Part shown: piece after piece, positions 55,354 through 64,000 of the stretch | How the letters are laid out: each line of letters starts with the position of its first letter | How positions within the stretch are numbered: position 1 is the stretch's first letter | From: Schistosoma mansoni | Lineage: Eukaryota; Platyhelminthes; Trematoda; Strigeidida; Schistosomatidae | Assembly: GCF_000237925.1 (NCBI RefSeq) | Contig: NC_031496.1 | Location: 32,794,295-32,858,294, forward strand | Length of the DNA: 64,000 nucleotides | Direction of reading: 5' to 3' | Notes under the pieces: model-generated | Databases searched by the model: none | The model's input: only the letters and a program-made list of their open reading frames with translations | Told to the model about the DNA's origin: nothing | Translations under genes and position numbers: made by a program

Positions 55354-57440
55354 AAAGGCTGCAATCAATTATAGCGAAGTAGCCAAGAAAGGACCTCATC
55401 ATCCTGATGGGAGATCTGAGCGCTAAGGTCAGAATGGACAACACAAGATATGAAGATATCACGGGACGACATGGACTGGGAGAGAGAAACGAAAATGGGG
55501 AGAGATTTGCAAATCTATGTGCATCCAACAAAGAGATTGCACAATATTTCCACACAAACATATGCACAAAGCTACATGAATCTCACGGACCACACCACAG
55601 AGAACCAGATAGATCATAATTGTATCAACAAAAAATTTCGAAGGACAATATATGTGAGAACCAAGAGAGGAGCTGACATGGCCTCAAATCACCACCAGGT
55701 TGTGGCAAATATGCGACTGAAGCTAAAGAAACACTGGATAACAGGACAAACAGCATTACAAAGGTTCAATACAGCCTTCTTTCAAGATACTAACAAACTC
55801 AGCGACTTTAAAATAACTTTCAACAACAGGCTCTAAGCTCTACGGGATCTACTGAGCGAAGAAGAAACTACGATGGAGGACAACTGGAAAGGGATCAAAG
55901 AAGCACTAACTTCAACGTGTCGGGAAGATTTGGGTCGCAAGAAGCATCATCATAAGGACTAGATCTCTATGATTGAAGGACAGAAGAGCAAGAAGACAGC
56001 AATTACCAACAGCCGAACATGAGCAGAGAAAGTCAAGGCAAAAGCAGACTACGTTGAAGCAAATAGGCAAGCGAAAAAGAGTAATAAAGCGGACAAGCAG
56101 AAATATGTGGGAGAACTAGCAACGACAGCGGAAAAAGCTGCAAGGGATGGGAATATGAGACAACTATACGATACGACGAAGAAACTGGTAGGGAGATATA
56201 GCGAACCGGAGAGACAAATCAAGGACAAATAAAGAAAGAAAATCACAGAGATTCAAGAACAGGGAAAAAGATAGGTAGAATACTTCGAGGAACTGCTGAA
56301 TAGACCAGCCCCATTGAATCCACCGAATATCGAACCAGCACACACTGACCTTCCTATAGATGCCACTCCACCAACGATCGAAAAAGTCAAGATGGCCATC
56401 AGACAAATCAAAAGTGGTAAGGCAGCAGGGCCTGACAATATACTAGCTGAAGCACTGAAGTCAGTCATTGAAGTAAATGCAAATAAGCTTCACCTTCTAT
56501 TCAAGAAGATTTCGGAGGAGGAACAGGTGCCAACAAATTGGAAAGAAGGATACCTCACCAAGATACCAAAGAAAGATCTGAGCAAATGTGAGAATCACAG
56601 GGGCATCACACTGTTGACAGTACCAGTAAAAGTTTTCAACAGAGTGTTGCTGAATCAGATGAAAGACTCAGTAGACGCCCAACTTCGAGATCAACAGGCT
56701 GGATTCCGTAAGAATCGGTAGTACATAGACCAAATTGCTACACTATGGATCATCGTGGAACAATCAGTTGAGTGGAATTCGTCTCTATACATCAACTTCG
56801 TTGACTATGAGGCGTTCGACAGTATGGACAGGAGAACATTATGGAAACTTCTCCGACACTATGGGGTTCCTCAGAAGATTGTCAACATTATCCAGAACTC
56901 ATACGATTGACTATAGTGCTAAGTCGTGCATGGGGACAGCTGATAGATGCACTCCCAGTAAGAACCGGAGTTGTACAAGGCTGTCTACTGTCCCCCTTCC
57001 TCATTCTCCCATTGATTGACTGGATTATGAAGACGTCTATATCTGGGGGAAGCACGGGATAAATTGAACATCTCAGAACCAATTAGACGATTTGGACTTC
57101 TCAGATGACCTAGTCCTCCCATCTCATACACACGAACAAATACAAACGGAAACAACTAATGTAGCATCAGTCTCGGCATCAATAATCCTCAAAATACACA
57201 AAAGAAAATTCAAGATTATCAAATTCAACACGGAGAACACCAACTCAATCACACTCGGTGGCGAATCTCTGGAAGATAAAGAATCATTCACGTACCTGTG
57301 AAGCATCATTGATGAACAAGGAGGATCGGATGAAAATGTAAAGGCGAGGATTGGCAAAGCAAGGACAGCATTCCTACAATTAATTAATATATAGAACCCA
57401 AAACAACTCTCAACTAGCTTCAAAGTGAGAATCTTCAATA
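55354..57440 (+). pseudogene. RTE (SR2-like) retrotransposon, 5' truncated, decayed
   Basis: Endonuclease from ILMGDLSAKV (canonical GDFNAKV), DHTTENQIDH and SNHHQVV, where the usual SDHH aspartate is Asn. Then a Lys-rich middle, reverse transcriptase blocks QIKSGKAAGPDNI, CENHRGITLLTVPV, DQQAGFRKNR, FVDYEAFDS (one residue short), RTGVVQGCLLSPF, and FSDDLVLPS where the active site is normally FADD. Many frameshifts; broken at 57440 against the next LINE. Confidence 0.88.
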
Positions 57441-57729
57441 CACGAAGAAGTCTTTAAAGACATTGTACTCGATTCCACAACTTTAATGACTTCTCTTTAG
57501 TTGAGATGATAGAAATACTTGTCCGAACAAAGGCAATACGTACACAAGAAACAGTCACACAGAAAAATGTGCGGTCGAACTTAATAATAACTCCTATGCA
57601 CTCACCATACTCTTTGAAAATGAACTTAAACGTTCTAAATCGTGAGGGGACATATTTATTAATGACAAACAAGTATACGAAGATCCTAAACTTGATACTA
57701 AACTATTTAGTGAACACTTTTGTTTCTTT

Positions 57730-57858
57730 ATTCGAAGGGGGGTTTTGTGGAGATTTTAGTAATTTTGCAGTTGAAATCATTAGTCAATTGAAGCTAGATC
57801 ATCATGGAAATCCTGAAGGCACTTGACGGACGTTTCGTCCTATTGAAAGACTCCTATT
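57730..57858 (-). repeat. Hammerhead SINE end inserted in LINE
   Basis: Contains TTGTGGAGATTTTAGTAATT through the GTTTCGTCCTATT part of the ribozyme, then the LINE resumes. Confidence 0.65.
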
Positions 57859-58436
57859 TGCGATATCACACTCTACAGTGTATTACCCTACTGCCTAGAA
57901 AAACACACATATCATTCCCAGAATTAAGACAGGATCTGAAGCAAATGTTGAAAATTATCTACTCATAAAGATAACTTCAATGGTACCTGGAGTGATGGAG
58001 AATGTAGTCGAAGCGTCGGCAGTTCAACATCTCCTTACCAATAACCTCATCTCGACATCACAGCATGGGTTTGCTGGGTCCAGATCATGCAATAGATGCC
58101 TAGTGGACTACCTGAATGACTCTGGAAGGGGACAACGGACTCTTTGTGTCTGTCCTATTTGTACACTGCGAGAAAGTTTTTGATAAGGTCCCACACAAAA
58201 GGTTTCTAGTCAAACCACAGTCCTTCGGAATCAACAATCCACTCTATTCATGGTTTGTTTCACTCTTAACAGGACACAAACAAATGATAAAGTACAATCA
58301 ATGTTTCTCATTACCTAGACCAATAATTGGTGTAATCATCCAGAGAAGTGCATTAGGTTCACTCTTGTTTCTCACGTATATAAACGATATATGTGACATC
58401 ATAAAATTTGGTAAACCATTAAATATTGTAACTTGT

Positions 58437-58500
58437 AGATCATGCCTGTAAAAATAGCGTGTACCTGCCCTTGCAGAAACATATTACATTATTTTATTAT
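58437..58500 (+). repeat. Short (TTA)n-tailed retroposon 3' end
   Basis: GATCATGCCTGTAAAAATAG and TGCAGAAACATATT plus a TTA repeat; reverse of 16629-16680. Confidence 0.55.
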
Positions 58501-59339
58501 TATCTCAAAATAGTATACAGCTTAAGCCTGAGGCTGTTTGTGAAAATGTATCCCTGATTCAAAGTGATTTCAATAACCTGACTATCCGGAGAAAAATGAC
58601 AATTACCATTCAACATCAACAAGTGCTAGACCAAGCATTTTGGAAAGCATCCATATGAACCACAACTGTACCTAAATAAAAGTAGAGTCCAGACACTTAT
58701 ATCAGTACACGATCTAGGAATTAATTACACAGGAAGCCTAAACTTTGAAGAATACGCCTCCTCTATTATTTCTAAAGCCAGACGACTATTTGGTTTCATA
58801 ACGAAAAATTTCACAACATAGGCTAAGCTTACCCTTTACAAAATACGTGTACGACCTTCTCATGAATACTGATCTTTTATCTTCTCCAATATGAATACCA
58901 TAGACAAAATAAGAGTAGAAGATGTTTAAAGACACTACACACGCCAAATGCTTAAAAGTGACTCTACTCTCGATTACACAGGTAGATGTAAGCACCACTC
59001 TTTTGAACCTTTATGGCACCGTAGGTTAAGGAACAATCTGATATTTTTCTCTACAAAGCAATAAGTGGACTGTCATTCATAACCTCCTGCCCAACAAGTA
59101 CCCATGGCCCAGCCTTTCGACCAAGAAACAACGCATATACACTATTTGCCTTAAAGCACCAAAAACAAATTCGTTGTAAGTATTTATAATGCGGTATAGT
59201 TTATTGTGGAACAGGTTGCCAATACCTATCCGTACGTATGACACTTTCACCGAATTCAGAAGGCTAATAACCTTGTTACGTGATTATAAAGAGCTATATC
59301 AACCATTCCTTTAACTCTCGTCTACCGATGGGGCACTTT

Positions 59340-59555
59340 ATTATTTATTATTATATTTTTATTATTATTAGCTTTATTCAATATTATATTATTTGGTACA
59401 AAATCGAATTCTCAGCATAAAGTATTTCAACATGTTTACGTTTCTTATTTCTTCGTTGCTCCTGACGATAAATATTCAGTGATCGCCAGTTAGATGTCAG
59501 GAGTTCAGTCAATCGACATATGAATAATGTATATTCTTTTTGCTGCATGATCCCA
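59340..59555 (-). repeat. (TTA)n-tailed retroposon fragment
   Basis: TTATTA repeat, then AGCTTTATTCAATATT and GAATTCTCAGC; reverse of the insertion at 3713. Confidence 0.55.
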
Positions 59556-59629
59556 TTATGAACCGCCTATTATCCAGACGGAAAAAGAATATAACGAACC
59601 CCATTGTCATTAATATGAATATAGTGAGG

Positions 59630-59948
59630 ATACAACTGGCATTCTAGTTTTACAACTAGCAACCAGAAGTATCTTCTATAATCGTTCGTTCCCAGTCAAA
59701 CAGAAACCAGAAGTCAGACGAGAAGAGACAGGAAAGATATATTTGATTCGCTACCAATATATCGAGAGACTTCGTTCGTAACTGGCTATTGTAACGTAGG
59801 AGCTGTGTCCCACGCCGTGTTGCAACGTGATCTGGTACGGATGCATGACCGAAAGCCTTCAGTTAAACAAGTCCACTTAAACAACGTGGTCAGCATCCAA
59901 CGTTGAACACTTAATGAGCTATTGATTTTGGGGATTTATTTACAGCTA
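59630..59948 (-). repeat. Copy of the 320-bp repeat
   Basis: Reverse complement of 29182-29508 over its whole length. Confidence 0.7.
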
Positions 59949-60129
59949 CAATAGCCAATTTACAGAACACATGGTTTATCCTCTCCCGCTATTAACTGAT
60001 TACTAATCATGACTTTCTGCTCCAGATTACGAATCTCTCTAATGGTTAAAGACACATTACTTTTTCTAAGTGTCCTGTCTTTTTTTCTCTAACACAAGTT
60101 AGAGGGCCTAATATCACAAAAAGTGATAG

Positions 60130-60500
60130 GGTGACGTTAGTGACAAGCAAACATGATGGTGAGGAGATAGTTTTGATCCACCTGTGTCTGTAGGACAAAA
60201 CATTTTGTCTAGTTACGGCTCCTTATGGTCTAGTGGGACGTCACGAACCAACGGTACTGATGCTGATTTATCTATGTAAAATACCTTTTTAAACCGTATT
60301 AAAACGCTGGATTGGTTTCACTTCCTACCGAATAATCCTGTTAAAAGTGAACTAGACAATTAGCTAAAAGCCAAGCCTGCTTAAGACCCTATAAATTCTA
60401 CAAAAGAAGTCGGCTCAAATAGCTTCGACAAAGAAGGGAGACAGCCATTTGTGCATCAGAATAAGTATGACCACATTTACAGTGCTTCATCAAGGCAGTT
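60130..60500 (+). repeat. Fragment of the (TTA)n-tailed retroposon
   Basis: Matches 31010-31240 and part of 32720-32830 (AAGCAAACATGATGGTGAGG, GGGACGTCACGAACCAACGG), diverged. Confidence 0.65.
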
Positions 60501-60534
60501 GGTCCATGTCTTATTAAAGATACTCAATCGATTG

Positions 60535-60960
60535 ACGTGTTCAGCGTTCGGGAACAAAATTAGCGAACGGTTTTTCTAAATTATCTTACGATGAATACTT
60601 AAAACACCTAAACCTTTTCCTTTATCGTATCGTAGAAAGCGAGGTGACCTTATTTTAGCATGCCGTATCTTTAATTGCGATTTGGGTGTTATAATATTGT
60701 ATCTTTTCTCTCCTTTCAGCACTAATAAGCTTCGAGAGCATATGAAGAAGGCTCAAAAACCTCTATCTAATAAACGTAAAGTGGTGTTCTGATATTCTTA
60801 ACCGGTGGTCAATGACTGTAACGATTTTTTGAACAAACGATTTCAGCCCCATAATTGAACATTTCCAAGGAGAAGCTTGACCTTCACTGGAAAACAAACT
60901 GAAAGGACTAACCCAGGTCCACCAACCTTCTATCCCTAATACTGAAGAGTGAAGACTGGC
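60535..60960 (+). pseudogene. Decayed CR1 3' end
   Basis: Reads KLSYDEYLKHLNLF and FSTNKLREHMKKAQKPLSNK in broken frames, the C-terminus of CR1 ORF2. Confidence 0.65.
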
Positions 60961-61269
60961 ACTATTTGATTCGTAGGCGGAAAGCTTAATTTTTTTGCTA
61001 CTAAGTCTCGGTGATGTAAAAGGCGAGTTCTTCGTTGTTTGAATGTTGTTAGCTTTCCAAAAAATATTATTTTCCAACTTTCACTTTGTAGGGAATTGAA
61101 TTGTCTACTTCTGTTTTGGACTCCAAGATTGTCTTAATCTGAGACTTGTGTTATTGCTGATTGCTGTCTATCCCTTTCCTTGATATATTTAAGTTCATTG
61201 TGTGGGCTTGCTGGACTTTTGACTAACCTTTTCTTATGTTCTTTTCTTTTCCAGTCCTCACACCACTCT

Positions 61270-61535
61270 TCATGCTCCCTCCAGCACTAATAATCTCCGG
61301 GGTCATAGCAAGAAGGTTCTGAAACCGCGATCTAATAAACTAAAGGTGAGGTCCCGTTTTTCTCATCGAGTGGTCAATGACTGGAACGCTTTACCAGAAC
61401 AAGTGGTATCAGCACCATCAGTGAACATTTTCAAAAAGAAGCTGGACCTTCACTGGAAGGAAATCTGTCAGGATTAACACAGGTTCATCAACCTACTATC
61501 CTTATTACTGAAAACTGAAGACTAATGTGGCGGTT
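61270..61535 (+). pseudogene. 5'-truncated CR1 3' end, well preserved
   Basis: Open frame SSTNNLRGHSKKVLKPRSNK, RFSHRVVNDWNALPEQVVSA, stop after KEICQD, then CTATCCTTATTACTGAAAAC. Same subfamily as 11440 and 62205. Confidence 0.85.
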
Positions 61536-62004
61536 CGTATATAGCCAGAAGGTACTCGGGGTAACTTTTTGCAAACACCTAACATCTCAATATGATCTAT
61601 GGAATGTCAAGTCAGTCAGACTAGTGGACAAATTGAAACCTGAATGGAAGAATTCTACTAGGCACTAGTGAGTAATTTATTAATAATTAATAACTTACAA
61701 TTAATTGAATACACAATTAGAACACTGAGAAGTTATGTATAGTTCTACTACTAATGTAACTGTTATAAGTAGTTAATTTAAATATTCTTAATAAAAAATA
61801 TAATTTTTATAGGAGAATATCTAATAACTAAGATTTATATAGATTTTTTCCTAAAATTTGATTGGTCACTTTTAACATATACCATTATAGGAATGTATGA
61901 ATGATAGAATGAATGAATGAGTGAATGAATGAATGAATTGGGGAAAGTATTAGAATATGGTGAGACATACATCTACAAAGATTATTATTATTATTAGCTT
62001 TATC
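61536..62004. other. No gene; (GAAT)n at about 61903-61940
   Basis: AT-rich with a GAAT repeat and the start of a (TTA)n retroposon tail just before the gap. Confidence 0.5.
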
Positions 62005-62204
62005 NNNNNNNNNNNNNNNNNNNNNNNNNNNNNNNNNNNNNNNNNNNNNNNNNNNNNNNNNNNNNNNNNNNNNNNNNNNNNNNNNNNNNNNNNNNNNNNN
62101 NNNNNNNNNNNNNNNNNNNNNNNNNNNNNNNNNNNNNNNNNNNNNNNNNNNNNNNNNNNNNNNNNNNNNNNNNNNNNNNNNNNNNNNNNNNNNNNNNNNN
62201 NNNN
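62005..62204. other. Assembly gap (200 N)
   Basis: Run of N cutting into the CR1 copy. Confidence 1.
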
Positions 62205-63926
62205 CGATAAGATACGGGCAAAGGGTTAGACGTTTGAACGCTCATCGTAAGGGAGTTTGGAAAGACCCTTTACTAATTTTGTCCCTACACGCTGGACACG
62301 CTCAAGCGATTTAGTATCCTTTATCAGACAAGGGCTAGCTGCTTGGATACAGTATTCTAAGTGTGGCCTTACATAGGTGGGATATAAAATTCGAAACATA
62401 TCCTCGTCGAAGCATTTAAATGCTCTGCGAAGCGACCATAGCGCGCGACAGCCTTTGGAAGCAACCGCATTGCAGTGCGTAGTAGTTTTTAAGTCGTGAC
62501 ATATAATTACTCCTAAGTCTTTGTGCTCTTGAACGCGTGGCAGAGATGTACCATTAATGGTATAATGGTAACTAATAGCGTGCCCGATGTGCATGAACAC
62601 GCTCTTCCTGGAATTAACTTCCAGGCCCCAATCATGAGCCCAGCTAACTAATTCGTCTAAATCTGCTTGCAGATAACAATGATCAGTCTCATTTCTTATT
62701 GTTCTCCAGATTTTAACATCATCCGCAAACAATAACGTCGACGACTTAATTAATAAAGGTAGTTCATTAATATACAGAAGGAAAAGTAAAGGGCCGAAGA
62801 TGGTGCCTTGGGGTACACCACTTTTGACCGGTTTCCATTCGGATAGCGTTCCATTGACCCTTACTCTCTGTCTGCGGTCACATAAGAAGCTTCCTATCCA
62901 TTCTTGTATAGCACCTGTTATTCCAAAGCTCGAGAGCTTTAGCATAAGACCTAAGTGTGAAACCTTATCAAACGCTTTGCTAAAATCTATGAATATCACG
63001 TCGACAGACTGGCCGTTGTCTAGGGCAGCTGTCCAATCTTCTCTCGCAATGAGTAAGTTAGTCAAGCATGAATGCTTGTTACGAAACCCATGTTGCTCGG
63101 GAGTTAACAGATTGTACGAATCTATGTGACTCAGTGGCTTAGCCCGAATTAATTTTTCAAGTAACTTAACTACTATACTGGTGAGGCTAACAGTCCGGTA
63201 GTTAGATACGATCCGTCTCTGACCATCCTTAAATATAGGACTAACTATGGCGTCTTTCCAGTCTCTAGGTAGTTGAGCCTGTGAAAGGGACATGTTGAAG
63301 AGCATCGTGAGCGGTCTTGAGATAATGTCCGAAAGCGACGACAGCAAACGTGGGTGTAACCCATCGGGGCCCGGTATCTTACAAGGTTTTAGGTTAGTTA
63401 TCAAAGGAAGAACAATATCTGTCACGTGTAAAGGTCATATGGCTGGTAACTCATTGTCAACGGGACAAGTAGTTGTAACACTACACGTAGAGTAGACTTC
63501 ACTGAAATAGTTAGCAGAAGTCTCCGCTTTCGCTAGATCAGATTCAGCCAATAGAGCTGAATTTTCGTTTAACAGTAATGAGGGGATACCATCACTACGT
63601 TTCGTCCGCCTTTTAACGTACGAAAACAGTCGCTTCGGATAGGTACGGCTATCGTATGCCAACTGTCGTTCGTAAGCCGTGCGGGATTTAGCTATGGTCT
63701 TTTTACATATATTCCGGAATTTTTTAAATTCGCACTTAAATGATGCCTGACCTGTTGACAAGAATAAGTCCCAGAAGTGTTTCCTACGCTTCAACAGCTT
63801 CCGGGTTTCCTTATTAATCCATGGAGGGCAATATGATAGCTTACGGGCTGACCATGGGATAAACGGTTGAGTTACGGATTCGAACGTAGACTTAAACCTA
63901 TTCCATGCATCATCAGCATCGACCGC
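62205..63926 (-). pseudogene. CR1 ORF2 copy, almost identical to 11.8-13.5 kb
   Basis: Frames 63932-63435 (endonuclease end and linker) and 63425-62226 (reverse transcriptase, 399 codons, FADDVKIW intact). They are separated by the same in-frame TGA (63435-63437) as in the other copy. The Cys codon lost at 12026 is intact here. A 12-bp deletion lies near 63915, and the element breaks at 63926 against an RTE leader. Confidence 0.9.
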
Positions 63927-64000
63927 CCCCAAATGCCCTGATACGGCCGAGAGTGGGGAGAGTCTGCTCTCCCTCTCGAAATGCTCTCATATGGCCACGC
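63927..64000 (+). repeat. RTE-type 5' leader, start
   Basis: CCCCAAATGCCCTGATACGG; same as 53650 onwards. Runs off the window. Confidence 0.65.

Larger units (their letters stand above)
57441..60090 (+). pseudogene. Decayed copy of the second LINE family
   Basis: Aligns with 28125-30560. Recognisable: SQHGFAGSRSC, DKVPHKRFL, RPIIGVIIQRSALGSLLFLTYIND. Every frame is broken, so it is much older than the copy at 25226. Split by four insertions: 57730-57858, 58437-58500, 59340-59555 and 59630-59948. Confidence 0.8.

Overview
The window looks like a blood fluke (Schistosoma) genome: AT-rich DNA dense in non-LTR retrotransposons of the CR1 and RTE (SR2-like) types, tRNA-derived SINEs carrying hammerhead ribozymes (Sm-alpha type), a Merlin DNA transposon, Ty3/gypsy remnants, and a micro-exon gene. 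This comes from recognising families by eye; no search was run. Four 200-base runs of N (31873, 39418, 48459, 62005) are assembly gaps.

Layout. 1-8.4 kb: a minus-strand DDHD1-type phospholipase gene (five exons seen, the rest to the left). Its introns hold hammerhead SINEs, often in inverted pairs, and a Merlin transposon with 8-bp target duplication and a CR1 inside it. 8.4-11.4 kb: nothing recognised. 11.4-15.3 kb: a nearly full CR1 (minus) next to the tail of another CR1-like element. 16-19 kb: RTE 5' end, LTR fragment and repeats. 19.3-25.2 kb: a nearly full CR1 (plus) split by two later insertions. 25.2-30.6 kb: a second CR1-like LINE family. 31-33.5 kb: a nested, partly palindromic repeat complex. 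33.5-52 kb: a micro-exon gene (MEG) with signal-peptide exon and at least seven internal exons, all of length divisible by three with phase-1 junctions, plus two further copies of its promoter and signal exon at 48.4 and 51.8 kb, with gypsy remnants between. Inside this block a damaged, minus-strand CMTR1 (mRNA cap methyltransferase) fragment lies at 44.1-45.9 kb. 52-64 kb: RTE, CR1 and gypsy fragments, ending with a CR1 copy almost identical to the one at 12-14 kb.

Only three loci look like host genes: DDHD1, the MEG, and the CMTR1 fragment with an unassigned minus-strand exon set at 42.8-43.5 kb. The rest is mobile DNA in layers whose order can often be read from target-site duplications and interrupted frames. 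The MEG array is the most host-parasite relevant item: MEGs are known in schistosomes as secreted, variably spliced proteins. Here one long copy sits beside one gap-truncated copy and one that has lost its start codon.
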